From the NCBI RefSeq assembly GCF_003945765.1, contig NZ_CP027712.1, positions 1 to 64,000 on the forward strand: a DNA stretch of 64,000 bases, in the 5' to 3' direction. The position numbers and the translations under genes were made by a program. Of the stretch, positions 1 to 11,864 are shown piece after piece (position 1 is the first letter of the stretch; each line of letters starts with the position of its first letter). The DNA comes from Pseudomonas chlororaphis subsp. chlororaphis (lineage in GTDB: Bacteria; Pseudomonadota; Gammaproteobacteria; Pseudomonadales; Pseudomonadaceae). Under the pieces are notes generated by a model. The model had not been told where the DNA came from. It did not search any database and saw nothing but the letters and a program-made list of their open reading frames with translations.

Positions 1-1518
1 GTGTCAGTGGAACTTTGGCAGCAGTGCGTGGAGCTTCTGCGTGATGAGCTGCCTGCCCAGCAATTCAACACTTGGATCCGTCCGCTACAGGTCGAAGCCG
101 AAGGCGACGAGTTGCGTGTATACGCACCGAATCGTTTTGTTCTCGATTGGGTCAACGAAAAGTACCTGGGCCGCGTGCTCGAGCTGCTGGATGAGCATGG
201 CAATGGCATGGCGCCGGCGCTTTCCTTATTAATAGGCAGCAAACGCAGTTCCGCTCCTCGTGCGGCACCCAATGCTCCGCTGGCCGCCGCGGTTGCTTCT
301 CAGGTTCAGCAGGCAGCTGCCGCCCCGGTCGCTGCGCCGGCTCCGGCCGCACCGACCAAACCGGCGACCCAGAAAGCCGCCGAAGTCAGCGAAGAACCCT
401 CTCGTGACAGCTTCGACCCGATGGCGGGGGCCAGCTCGCAGCAGGCTCCAGTACGCGCCGAACAGCGCACCGTTCAGGTGGAAGGTGCGCTCAAACACAC
501 CAGTTACCTGAACCGCACCTTTACCTTCGAAAACTTCGTGGAAGGCAAGTCCAACCAGCTGGCCCGCGCCGCGGCCTGGCAGGTAGCCGACAACCCCAAG
601 CATGGTTACAACCCGCTCTTCCTTTATGGGGGCGTAGGTTTGGGTAAGACCCACTTGATGCACGCTGTGGGTAACCACCTATTAAAGAAGAACCCGAATG
701 CCAAGGTCGTGTACCTGCATTCCGAGCGCTTCGTGGCGGACATGGTCAAGGCGTTGCAACTCAACGCGATCAACGAATTCAAGCGTTTCTACCGTTCGGT
801 GGATGCGTTGCTGATCGACGATATCCAGTTCTTCGCCCGTAAGGAGCGTTCCCAGGAAGAGTTTTTCCACACCTTCAACGCCCTGCTCGAAGGCGGCCAA
901 CAGGTTATTCTCACCAGTGACCGCTATCCGAAGGAGATCGAAGGCCTGGAAGAACGCCTGAAATCGCGCTTCGGCTGGGGCCTGACGGTGGCGGTAGAGC
1001 CACCGGAACTGGAAACCCGCGTCGCGATCCTGATGAAGAAAGCCGACCAGGCCAAAGTCGAACTGCCTCACGATGCGGCGTTCTTCATTGCCCAGCGGAT
1101 TCGCTCCAACGTGCGTGAGCTGGAGGGTGCGCTCAAGCGTGTCATCGCCCACTCGCACTTCATGGGGCGCGATATCACGATCGAGTTGATTCGCGAATCG
1201 CTGAAAGACTTGCTGGCCCTGCAGGACAAGCTGGTCTCTGTGGATAACATTCAGCGCACTGTCGCCGAGTACTACAAGATCAAGATCTCCGATCTGCTGT
1301 CCAAGCGTCGCTCGCGTTCTGTCGCGCGCCCGCGCCAGGTAGCCATGGCCTTGTCCAAGGAACTGACCAACCACAGCCTGCCGGAAATCGGCGATGTGTT
1401 TGGCGGCCGCGATCACACCACGGTCTTGCACGCATGCCGCAAGATCAATGAACTTAAGGAATCCGACGCGGACATCCGCGAGGACTACAAGAACCTGCTG
1501 CGTACTCTGACCACTTGA
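1..1518 (+). CDS. dnaA: Chromosomal replication initiator DnaA
   Basis: DnaA binds DnaA boxes at oriC, melts the origin and loads DnaB. The 505-residue product shows domain I (about 1-90), an Ala/Pro-rich linker (about 90-165), the AAA+ core with Walker A GGVGLGKT (about 210-217) and Walker B LLIDDI (about 270-274), and the C-terminal box-binding signature [15 protein letters not shown]. The start is GTG at base 1, so its promoter and oriC lie outside the window. A perfect DnaA box (1239-1247) sits inside the gene. It heads the dnaA-dnaN-recF-gyrB cluster. Length and motifs are normal for Pseudomonas. Confidence 0.99.
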   Translation: MSVELWQQCVELLRDELPAQQFNTWIRPLQVEAEGDELRVYAPNRFVLDWVNEKYLGRVLELLDEHGNGMAPALSLLIGSKRSSAPRAAPNAPLAAAVASQVQQAAAAPVAAPAPAAPTKPATQKAAEVSEEPSRDSFDPMAGASSQQAPVRAEQRTVQVEGALKHTSYLNRTFTFENFVEGKSNQLARAAAWQVADNPKHGYNPLFLYGGVGLGKTHLMHAVGNHLLKKNPNAKVVYLHSERFVADMVKALQLNAINEFKRFYRSVDALLIDDIQFFARKERSQEEFFHTFNALLEGGQQVILTSDRYPKEIEGLEERLKSRFGWGLTVAVEPPELETRVAILMKKADQAKVELPHDAAFFIAQRIRSNVRELEGALKRVIAHSHFMGRDITIELIRESLKDLLALQDKLVSVDNIQRTVAEYYKIKISDLLSKRRSRSVARPRQVAMALSKELTNHSLPEIGDVFGGRDHTTVLHACRKINELKESDADIREDYKNLLRTLTT

Positions 1519-1556
1519 TGACTCCAGCGCAGCTTATTAAGGCAAGGGACTAGACC

Positions 1557-2660
1557 ATGCATTTCACCATTCAACGCGAAGCCCTGTTGAAACCCCTGCA
1601 ACTGGTCGCCGGCGTCGTCGAACGTCGTCAGACCTTGCCGGTACTTTCCAACGTGCTGTTGGTTGTCGAAGGCCAGCAACTGTCGCTGACCGGTACCGAC
1701 CTGGAAGTCGAGCTGGTCGGTCGCGTGCAGTTGGAAGAGCCGGCGGAGCCAGGCGAAATCACTGTCCCGGCGCGTAAGCTGATGGACATCTGCAAGAGCC
1801 TGCCGAACGATGCGCTGATCGACATCAAGGTCGACGAGCAGAAGCTGGTGGTCAAGGCTGGCCGTAGCCGCTTTACCCTGTCCACTTTGCCGGCCAACGA
1901 CTTCCCGACCGTGGAAGAAGGCCCGGGCTCGCTGACCTGCCAGCTGGAGCAGAGCAAGCTGCGTCGCCTGATCGAGCGCACCAGCTTCGCCATGGCCCAG
2001 CAGGACGTGCGTTATTACCTCAACGGCATGTTGCTGGAGGTCTCCGCCGGCATCATCCGCGCCGTGGCCACCGACGGTCACCGCTTGGCCATGTGCTCGA
2101 TGCAGGCCGATATCGGTCAGCCGGATCGCCACCAGGTGATCGTACCGCGCAAAGGTATCCTGGAACTGGCCCGCCTGCTCACCGAGCCGGATGGCATCGT
2201 CAGCATCGTGCTGGGTCAGCACCACATTCGTGCTACCACCGGCGAGTTCACCTTTACCTCCAAGCTGGTCGACGGCAAGTTCCCGGACTATGAGCGCGTG
2301 CTGCCGAAGGGCGGTGACAAGCTGGTACTGGGCGACCGTCAGGCGCTGCGTGAGGCCTTCAGCCGTACCGCGATTCTGTCCAACGAGAAGTACCGCGGTA
2401 TCCGTCTGCAACTGGCCAACGGTCAGCTGAAAATCCAGGCGAACAACCCGGAGCAGGAAGAGGCGGAAGAAGAAGTAGGCGTGGAATACAACGGCGGCTC
2501 GCTGGAGATCGGCTTCAACGTGAGCTACCTGCTCGACGTGTTGGGCGTGATGACCACCGAACAGGTACGCCTGATCCTGTCCGATTCCAACAGCAGTGCG
2601 CTGGTGCAGGAATCCGACAACGATGACTCGGCCTACGTTGTCATGCCGATGCGCCTGTAA
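1557..2660 (+). CDS. dnaN: DNA polymerase III beta sliding clamp
   Basis: The beta clamp is a ring-shaped dimer that tethers polymerase III and other repair polymerases to DNA. The 367-residue protein begins MHFTIQREALLKPLQ and ends in the typical VVMPMRL, which is full family length for three clamp domains. It starts 38 bp after dnaA, preceded by a purine-rich AAGGCAAGGGA stretch, and recF follows after 20 bp, so the genes look co-transcribed. Nothing in the sequence is unusual. Confidence 0.99.
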   Translation: MHFTIQREALLKPLQLVAGVVERRQTLPVLSNVLLVVEGQQLSLTGTDLEVELVGRVQLEEPAEPGEITVPARKLMDICKSLPNDALIDIKVDEQKLVVKAGRSRFTLSTLPANDFPTVEEGPGSLTCQLEQSKLRRLIERTSFAMAQQDVRYYLNGMLLEVSAGIIRAVATDGHRLAMCSMQADIGQPDRHQVIVPRKGILELARLLTEPDGIVSIVLGQHHIRATTGEFTFTSKLVDGKFPDYERVLPKGGDKLVLGDRQALREAFSRTAILSNEKYRGIRLQLANGQLKIQANNPEQEEAEEEVGVEYNGGSLEIGFNVSYLLDVLGVMTTEQVRLILSDSNSSALVQESDNDDSAYVVMPMRL

Positions 2661-2680
2661 TCATGCTCAGCAGAAGCTAG

Positions 2681-6206
<3,526 letters not shown>

Positions 6207-6260
6207 CCCGGTGTCGATGGGCACATTAAGTGTCGCGAGTGGGCGGGTTATTGTCGCTCT

Positions 6261-6824
6261 CTAATGAAAGCCCCCGGCCTCGTGCCGGGGTTTTTCTATG
6301 TATTGATCTATAAATATGGCCCCATGGTCGATCAATTTATTGGTGGGCTGAATGGACAGTGCCGCGCTCAGTTTGCATATCTCTTCATCCGGCAGGTATC
6401 GACTAACTTCAAGGTTGCAATCGTCTGGCACAATCTCGCTAACGGCGATTTTGATCGCCATCGGATTGTTCACGGTGCTCAGTAACTGTGGAAGCTTGGT
6501 CAGTTCAGTGCGTTTTTCGGGGCCGCTAGCGGTGAACTCATCTGTCACCTTCACGAATCGAATGGAGTCGGATGGTTTCACCGTATTGAGAATCATCACT
6601 GAAGCAGCAGTCGAAGATCCGGAGAACAACCCGTCGGGTAGGCCGATGACGGTGTGGATCATCCGCTTGTGAAGCAAAACCTTGGTTTTTTGCCCCCGGC
6701 GCTGATACAGCTTGCTCAACTCGGAACTGTTGCATTTCACGCTCAGGCAATGGTGCTCATGCGTGGATTTTTTCGACCGTAATGTTTCTGCTTTTGATGC
6801 ACGCCGCCTAGGTGCTTCGATCAT
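6261..6824 (-). pseudogene. Fragment of a type I N6-DNA methyltransferase (HsdM-like)
   Basis: The 187-codon frame lacks the SAM-binding and NPPY catalytic regions. Residues about 50-150 resemble the distal part of HsdM-type methylases: VIGLPDGLFSGSSTAASVMILN corresponds to the segment after the catalytic domain, and VSEIVPDDCNLEVSRYLP to the C-terminal segment. The last residues (about EKPRHEAGGFH) are encoded by the gyrB terminator hairpin, so the true C-terminus is lost. Base composition is clearly less GC-rich than the flanks. Its ATG overlaps the stop of the next upstream frame as TGATG. I read it as a truncated, probably non-functional remnant of a transferred restriction-modification gene. 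Confidence 0.6.
6267..6296 (+). terminator. Rho-independent terminator of the dnaA-gyrB operon
   Basis: A CCCCGGC / GCCGGGG stem (6272-6278 and 6284-6290) with a 5-nt loop is followed by TTTTT. It lies 60 bp after the gyrB stop, and the HsdM-like fragment on the other strand ends inside it. Confidence 0.9.
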
Positions 6825-7954
6825 CAGTCATGCCTCGGCGCGCGACCACGGCTGAGAGCGCGCATCTGGTACTTGATGCTGGCCATGTAGGCGCGGGCCG
6901 CCAGCAGCTTGTGCTTCCAGCGGATCATCGGCAGGCGGGCCTGCATGCCCTGATGGTCGCGCCAGACCTTGGGCAGTTGCGGATAGATGGCCAGGGCCGA
7001 GGCCATGCCCACCATGGCGACGCCGTCGGCAATCACACGCTGTGCCACCTCGCGCCGGCTGATTCCACCGGTGACCATCAGCGTCATTCGCGCGCAGGTC
7101 ACCATATCGCGGGCGAATTCTAGGAAGTACGCCTCGCGGGCCAAGGTCCGGCCGTCGCGTGTGTCGCCCTGCATGGCCGGCGCCTCATAGCTGCCACCGG
7201 AGAGTTCCACCAGGTCCACCGGCCGCTCATTGAGCATCTCCAACATTCGTCGTGCGTCGTGGACATCGAAGCCGCCGCGCTGGAAATCCGCAGAGTTGAG
7301 CTTGACCGCCACGCAGAAGGTCGGCGCCACCTGCGCGCACACCGCGCGGATAATCTCCAGCAGCAGGCGGGCGCGGTTCTGCACCGAGCCGCCCCAGCGG
7401 TTGCTCAGCGGCGAGAGGAACTGGCTGAGCAGGTAGCCATGGGCGGCATGAATCTGCACGCCGGTAAAGCCGGCCTGCTCGGCGAGCACGGCGGTGTGGG
7501 TGAAGCGACGGACAACCTCAGCGATGTCCGCCTCGATCATCTCCCGCGGCACCTGGAACATCCGCGACAGGGCACCGAGCTTCAGCGCCACCGCCGACGG
7601 CGCCATGGTTGGCTGACCAAGGCTGGCGAGCATCTGCCGGCCGGGGTGGTTGATCTGCAACCAGAACTGCGCGCCCCGGCTGCGCCCAGCCTTGGCCCAT
7701 TACGTGAAGTGCTGCAGTTGCCGGTCGCTTTCCAGCACCACGCCGCCCGGGCCGGTCAGCGCGTGGCGGTCGACTATGACGTTGCCGCTGAGGATCAACC
7801 CAGCGCCGCCGTCGGCCCAAGTCTGATACAGGCACAACAACGCTTCGGAGGGAGCATGTTCGGCATCGCTCATATTCTCCTCCATCGCCGCCTTGCACAG
7901 GCGGTTGGGAACAGTGGCACCGTTGGGCAGTTGCAGCGGGTCGAAGAGGTTCAT
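6824..7954 (-). pseudogene. NADH:flavin oxidoreductase (Old Yellow Enzyme family) interrupted by a stop codon
   Basis: Read from 7954 (MNLFDPLQLPNGATVPNRLC) to 6824, this is a full-length 376-codon OYE-family TIM-barrel, which uses FMN and NAD(P)H to reduce activated alkenes. It keeps FWLQINHPGRQM, GVQIHAAHGYLLSQFLSP, NRWGG and the C-terminal FMN phosphate-binding part VTGGISRRE. Codon 85 is TAA (7700-7702), with the same frame continuing on both sides and no indel. The residue lost may have been Gln (CAA to TAA). As written the gene gives an 84-residue stub. An internal restart would lack the N-terminal barrel strands. It is divergent from the alpha/beta hydrolase at 8114. Confidence 0.85.
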
Positions 7955-8113
7955 GGGACAGAACTCGATCGGTGAAGTTCTCGCAAGCCTAGGTTTAAAG
8001 CCAGGTTTAAGATCAAGCGACATTTCGCCATCGGATCGGGTGGTATTCACGCGCTACGTCGGGGCTGTCGGCAGCCTATGCTGCACGCTCTCCATACGCG
8101 CCGAGGGCCTAGC

Positions 8114-8938
8114 ATGAACCAAGAACGCCTTGAACACAGAACCCTGCCGACGGTGCTCGGGCAGTTGCGCGTGCGCGTCGGCGGGAACGGACCGGCGATC
8201 CTGTTTTGGCCCAGCCTGTTGATGGACGGTACGATGTGGCAGGGGGTGGCGGAGCGGTTGGCCGAGCGCTACCGGGTGGTGCTGATCGACCCACCCGGTC
8301 ACGGCGGCAGCACGGCGCTCACACGCCATTTCGACTTTTCTACCTGCGCCGAATGCATCGTCCAGGTCATGGACGGGCTGGGCATCGATCGCGCCCATTA
8401 CGTCGGCAATTCATGGGGCGCGATGATCGGCGGGACCTTCGCCGCGCGTTACCCGGGGCGGGTGGGCGTGGCCGTGCTGATGAACGGCACGGCCTCTCCT
8501 TGCGGCCCTGCCCAGCGCCTGCAATTCAGGCTGATGGTGTCGCTCGGACGCCTGCTGCGGGGCATCCGCGGGCCGCTGCGTACCAGCGCGACGGCGGCGT
8601 TCCTAGGACCCACCAGTCGCCGCGACCGGCCCCAGGTGGTGGCCCAGGTCCGCGCCGCGCTAGCGCGGGTCGACTTCCGCTCGGTGCGTTGGGCAGTGGA
8701 AAGTGTGGTGATCCGCCGCCCATCTCAGGACGCGCTGCTGCGCACGGTCCGCACGCCGGTGATGGTCGTGGCCGGCATTGAGGACGCGACCTTCCCCGTG
8801 GCCGAGACCCGTGCTATGGCGCAGGTGATTCCGGGGGCGTCATTCGTGCTAATGCAAGGCGCGGCGCACCTGGCGGGGCTCGAATGTCCTGGCGAGGTCA
8901 GCAAGTTGATCGAGGCATTTATTCGGCGGCAGGGATAA
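8114..8938 (+). CDS. Alpha/beta-fold hydrolase
   Basis: A 274-residue serine hydrolase of the alpha/beta fold. The nucleophile elbow GNSWG places Ser100, and the likely triad is completed by Asp224 (AGIEDATFP) and His252 (GAAHLAG). IDPPGHGGS matches the strand-4 region of the family. The ATG at 8114 begins MNQERLEHRTLP; an in-frame ATG at 8078 would add 12 residues. It diverges from the broken flavin oxidoreductase, and the two may once have worked together. The substrate cannot be told from sequence. Confidence 0.85.
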   Translation: MNQERLEHRTLPTVLGQLRVRVGGNGPAILFWPSLLMDGTMWQGVAERLAERYRVVLIDPPGHGGSTALTRHFDFSTCAECIVQVMDGLGIDRAHYVGNSWGAMIGGTFAARYPGRVGVAVLMNGTASPCGPAQRLQFRLMVSLGRLLRGIRGPLRTSATAAFLGPTSRRDRPQVVAQVRAALARVDFRSVRWAVESVVIRRPSQDALLRTVRTPVMVVAGIEDATFPVAETRAMAQVIPGASFVLMQGAAHLAGLECPGEVSKLIEAFIRRQG

Positions 8939-8971
8939 GGGGCTACTCGCCTGCTCTCTGTGTAGAAGCTA

Positions 8972-9253
8972 TTGGAACCTGGGCAGTTTTCAGTCGGCAG
9001 AACAGCCTTTACTGGGTCAGTTTTCGGTCAGCGGCAACACTGGACACTTCCTGGTAATAAAAGGGTAGCTTTCAACGAACTTGTTACCGCATTGCAGCAG
9101 CATTGGCTGTTCCTCGCTCCCCGCTATCCCCACGTTGAGGATATACAGGTCATCGGTATTGACCTCACCAAGCGAGGAGCAGAAGTGCCCAAACCCAAGA
9201 AGGAAAGTTCGCCTCGCAAGAAGAAGGCGTCAACGGGGACGCTTTCGGAATGA
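8972..9253 (+). CDS. Short frame of unknown function over IS-like repeats
   Basis: A 93-residue frame. Its first third is simply the translation of two IS21-like end repeats, so the N-terminus is probably not a natural protein. The rest (from about VAFNELVTALQQHW) has a mixed fold-like segment and a Lys/Ser/Pro-rich tail (KPKKESSPRKKK). I do not recognise a family. It may be the end of a gene truncated by IS insertion, or not coding at all. Confidence 0.25.
   Translation: MEPGQFSVGRTAFTGSVFGQRQHWTLPGNKRVAFNELVTALQQHWLFLAPRYPHVEDIQVIGIDLTKRGAEVPKPKKESSPRKKKASTGTLSE
8980..9034. repeat. Tandem IS21-type end repeats (IS remnant)
   Basis: Two imperfect direct copies, TGGGCAGTTTTCAGTCGGC (from 8980) and TGGGTCAGTTTTCGGTCAGC (from 9013), are 33 bp apart. 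Multiple short direct repeats of the TGGGTCAGTTTT type are typical of IS21-family ends. No istA or istB is present, so only an end seems to be left. The family assignment is from memory of the motif. Confidence 0.5.
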
Positions 9254-9396
9254 CGTAACTCTATCATCTGAATCGCCCCTGGTTTCTAGACATTCAAGCC
9301 ATGGTTGGAGAGTGCCTTAATGCTAGCGAAGCCTGACCTGACGCTAGCTATTCAGGCTCTCTTGGGCACTAATCCCACGGTTTGGACAGGCAAAGC

Positions 9397-9723
9397 TCAT
9401 GGTTTTTTTGATTGAAACCAAGCGGTGAGATAATTTGCACCAATAGCGCCGACAATCGCCGGAAACATAACGACCCAGAGGGCCAGATGCTTTTGGGCGT
9501 TCGATGCTACTTCTTCTGTCAGAGTGCCCTGGCTCTGCAAAGCTTTAAAAAGAGGCGCAAAATCCGTCATCATCCCTAGCATCAGTGTTGCGTTTGCGAC
9601 CAAGGCAAGGCCGGCTATCAATGTCCAAATGCGCCAAGGCTGCATGCCTTTCACTGCACTTAGGATTATAAATGCTGGTGCCACGCCCAAAACGACGCCA
9701 AGCATGCTCGGTAGACTTTCCAT
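9397..9723 (-). CDS. Small inner-membrane protein, unknown function
   Basis: A 108-residue protein with three likely membrane segments: VVLGVAPAFIILSAV, IWTLIAGLALVANATLMLG and ALWVVMFPAIVGAIGANYL, with a Gln/Thr/Glu-rich loop between the second and third and a short basic tail. The ATG at 9723 is preceded by GAGGTGAGA, a good ribosome-binding site. A LexA-like 16-mer lies about 105 bp upstream of its start. Neighbours are IS remnants, so it may be accessory. No family is recognised. Confidence 0.65.
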   Translation of the reverse strand: MESLPSMLGVVLGVAPAFIILSAVKGMQPWRIWTLIAGLALVANATLMLGMMTDFAPLFKALQSQGTLTEEVASNAQKHLALWVVMFPAIVGAIGANYLTAWFQSKKP

Positions 9724-9828
9724 TCTCACCTCATATCTATCGGATCGATTATCGCCCAAAGTACACACTGCCCTAAGCGGTGAAGCTCAGATAATGCTGG
9801 GCTTGCTCGTGAGCATACTACGCCTTAA

Positions 9829-9844
9829 CTGTATATAAACACAT
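9829..9844. promoter_or_regulatory. LexA-like box (one mismatch in CTGT-N8-ACAG)
   Basis: CTGTATATAAACACAT matches the LexA consensus CTGTATATATATACAG except in the centre and the last base. It lies upstream of the membrane protein gene (minus strand) and of the decayed IS3 orfA. It may be a leftover control site of a lost SOS gene. Moderate-to-low confidence without binding data. Confidence 0.4.
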
Positions 9845-10009
9845 ACTGTATTAATATCCATTTGTGCAGACTGTCGTGCATGAAAGTAGGTATATCCGGG
9901 GCTGTCGTCATTTTCATTCCGGGAGCGAATCTCACATGATTTCCATCAATCACGATACCCCAAGGTTAAAGCCTCCAAGCCAAACAATGAGGCGCCTATA
10001 GGAGGTGCC

Positions 10010-10271
10010 ACACGAACAGCTGCGCCAGCCCGAAGAACTAAAAAAGGCAGATGGTCAATAAGTGATCGAAAGTAGCTTCTGTCTCGGAGATGGCTGTGCA
10101 ATCGGGTGTGTCCGTTCACAGCCTCTATGTCTGAATCAAGCGCTATCCATGCCCAAGGATCAGTACGTTCAGGAGGACGATTAGTGCGTTGAGCTTCGCT
10201 ACTGCGTATTGAGCTAAAACGGGGGAACGGAGTTGTGTGACATCTTTAAAAAGCTGCCGCGTACCTTGCCT
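10010..10271 (+). pseudogene. Decayed IS3-family transposase OrfA
   Basis: No long frame survives, but the three forward frames together spell an IS3-type OrfA: PEELKKADGQ, then SVSEMAVQSGVSVHSLYV-stop-IKRY (the helix-turn-helix SLYxWIKRY with the Trp codon now TGA), then PKDQYVQEDD-stop-CVELR, then a stretch matching ELKRVTEERDILKKAAAYFA at the DNA level with frameshifts. The OrfB integrase part is absent. This fills most of the otherwise gene-free stretch 9724-10490. Confidence 0.65.
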
Positions 10272-10357
10272 AGAGTGGCTGACATGAGCCTTTATTAAGC
10301 TACGGGGATTGGCCTATTGGCTGTAGCGTCTCCGCCCCCATGACGCGGTGTGCCCCA

Positions 10358-10373
10358 TGTTCCACGTGGAACC
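10358..10373. promoter_or_regulatory. parS centromere site (15/16), intergenic
   Basis: TGTTCCACGTGGAACC is identical over all 16 bases to the site at 3102-3117 and one base from the parS consensus. It is the third site within 10.4 kb of dnaA, lying between the IS3 remnant and the response-regulator terminator. Confidence 0.87.
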
Positions 10374-10490
10374 AACTATTGTGTGAGACGAGTAGGCTGA
10401 CTCACAAAAAAGGTGATTCTTCACCAGTGTTTGCTGGGGCTCCCGAACCATCTATTTTGTGAACCTACATCCGGGTTGCATCGCCGAAAT

Positions 10491-10522
10491 AAAAAAGGCC
10501 AACGCTCAGCGTTGACCTTTTT
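10491..10522. terminator. Bidirectional terminator after the response regulator
   Basis: The stem AAAAAAGGCCAACGCT / AGCGTTGACCTTTTTT, with a one-base bulge or mismatch, carries A and T tracts on both sides. It lies 25 bp beyond the stop of the minus-strand response regulator and could stop transcription from either side. Confidence 0.88.
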
Positions 10523-10546
10523 TATTGCCTGGTTAAAAGGGGCGCC

Positions 10547-11263
10547 CTACTCGGCCGCCGAAACACTTTCCAGGCGATAGCCATAACCATAGATGGTCAG
10601 CAACTGCCAGCCACGATCCGCGGTCAACCCCAGCTTGTTGCGCAAGCGGTAGATGTGAGTGTCCAGGGGACGGGAGGAGACGATTTCCTCGTGGGTCCAG
10701 AAACGTTCGTAGAGGTATTCCCGGGATAACGGCCGACCCAGGTTGGCGAACAGGCAGCGGGCCAGGCGGTACTCGCGTTCGGTGAGGCTGATCGGGCTGC
10801 CGGCACGGGTTACGGTCAGCTCGGCGTCATCGAAGGCCAGGTCGTTGAAGGTTTGCACTTCGACGGCTGCCGATCGCTGCAAGCCGTGACGCCGCAGGAC
10901 GGCGGTTACCCGTGCCTTGAGTTCGTTGGGGCGGAAAGGTTTGCTCACATAGTCGTCGGCACCGGTGTTCAGGGCCTGGACGATATCGCTCTCGGCATCG
11001 CGGCTGGTGAGCATGATGGCCGCCGGTGGCGCCTCCATGTGTTCACGGGTCCAGCGCAGCAACGACAGCCCGCTGAGGTCCGGCAGCTGCCAGTCGAGAA
11101 TCAGCAGGTCGAAGGTTTCGCGCCGCAGCTGCCGCAGCAGATCCTCGCCACGCTCGAAGCTGTGCAGCGTCCATGGCTGTTCCCCGGGGCCGGGGATCTG
11201 TCGCAGTGTCTGTTCCACCCGCGCCAGTTCGGCGGGCTCGTCATCCAGTATTGCGACACGCAT
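10547..11263 (-). CDS. OmpR/PhoB-family response regulator
   Basis: A 238-residue two-component regulator. The receiver domain (1-118) has the acidic pair Asp7-Asp8, phosphoacceptor Asp57 (LLILDW), Thr86 and Lys108 (SKPF). A linker leads to a winged-helix DNA-binding domain (about 135-232) with LTEREYRLARCLF and RLRNKLG. ATG at 11263 has AAGGA 10 nt upstream. It is divergent from mucE. A short inverted repeat (11339-11358) lies about 76 bp upstream of its start and recurs after mucE, so it is a candidate operator. Its partner is probably the CHASE2 kinase 3 kb away. In P. aeruginosa a response regulator (PA4032) likewise sits next to mucE. Confidence 0.93.
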   Translation of the reverse strand: MRVAILDDEPAELARVEQTLRQIPGPGEQPWTLHSFERGEDLLRQLRRETFDLLILDWQLPDLSGLSLLRWTREHMEAPPAAIMLTSRDAESDIVQALNTGADDYVSKPFRPNELKARVTAVLRRHGLQRSAAVEVQTFNDLAFDDAELTVTRAGSPISLTEREYRLARCLFANLGRPLSREYLYERFWTHEEIVSSRPLDTHIYRLRNKLGLTADRGWQLLTIYGYGYRLESVSAAE

Positions 11264-11338
11264 GCGGGGCAGTTCCTTTTATCGCGAGAGAATGCTGATT
11301 GCTTTATTTGAGGCCTTACCTGGCGCTGAGTTTAGGCT

Positions 11339-11358
11339 GATCAGACGAATCTGAACAA
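11339..11358. promoter_or_regulatory. Operator-like repeat, copy 1
   Basis: GATCAGACGAATCTGAACAA contains the inverted repeat TCAGA-N4-TCTGA and matches the second copy at 11779-11798 in 18 of 20 bases. It lies in the divergent region between the response regulator and mucE, a natural place for autoregulation. Function is inference. Confidence 0.5.
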
Positions 11359-11494
11359 TTGTGGCGAATTGCTCTGGTTCATACCTTTGCTCGGTACGCT
11401 GATGTCATATAGCCGGTAGCCGACAGGAGCACTGTCCATCCGGCCTGCATTCATTGCAGAACGATACCGGCTCGAACGTGCAAGGAAAAGGACT

Positions 11495-11779
11495 ATGGGG
11501 AACATCCTGGGGAAGGGGCGGTTGCTCTACGCAGGCATTGCGCGGGCAGCGGACCTGGCTCGATTTATCGTACTGATGCTCGCGGCTTGCCTGAGCCTGG
11601 GTTCGACCGCGGAGCAGCCTGCGCTGCCGTCTTCGGACTACGCCTTGCCGGTGCAGCGCTATTTCAGCCCATCCGTAACCACTATCGGATTCAGCGATTC
11701 CCAGGGATTCGCCCCGATCAGCGCGCCACAGATGACCCAGCCTATGGTCTATCAGGAGCAGCAGCGTTGGGTGTTCTAG
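11495..11779 (+). CDS. mucE: MucE-like envelope peptide, trigger of AlgW/AlgU signalling
   Basis: A 94-residue protein with a hydrophobic N-terminal export segment (about residues 22-37, FIVLMLAACLSLG) and a short periplasmic region ending in Trp-Val-Phe. In P. aeruginosa the WVF tail of MucE (PA4033) binds the AlgW PDZ domain, starting MucA cleavage and sigma-22 (AlgU) release, which turns on alginate. The ATG at 11495 follows AAGGAAAAGGACT. The identification rests on size, export segment, the WVF end and synteny with aqpZ (PA4034) and a response regulator (PA4032). The stop codon overlaps operator-like copy 2. Confidence 0.8.
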   Translation: MGNILGKGRLLYAGIARAADLARFIVLMLAACLSLGSTAEQPALPSSDYALPVQRYFSPSVTTIGFSDSQGFAPISAPQMTQPMVYQEQQRWVF

Positions 11780-11798
11780 ATCAGACAATTCTGAACAA
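11779..11798. promoter_or_regulatory. Operator-like repeat, copy 2
   Basis: GATCAGACAATTCTGAACAA, again TCAGA-N4-TCTGA, starts on the last base of the mucE stop codon and precedes the aqpZ leader. With copy 1 it suggests one regulator acting both at the response regulator/mucE and at aqpZ promoters. Confidence 0.5.
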
Positions 11799-11864
11799 AT
11801 ATTGCAAACCGGCCCGGCCTCCACACCATGCCGGTAAATTCGTAGTCGCTGAGTGGCACACAGG

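Noticed and set aside
7700..7702. Programmed recoding of the stop in the OYE gene (selenocysteine or pyrrolysine)
   Set aside because: The codon is TAA, not TGA or TAG, and no recoding structure is evident.
9268..9293. IS3-type left end (TGAATCGCCCCTGGTTTC) belonging to the orfA fossil
   Set aside because: It resembles such ends, but it is about 740 bp from the fossil with another gene between, and no matching right end was found.
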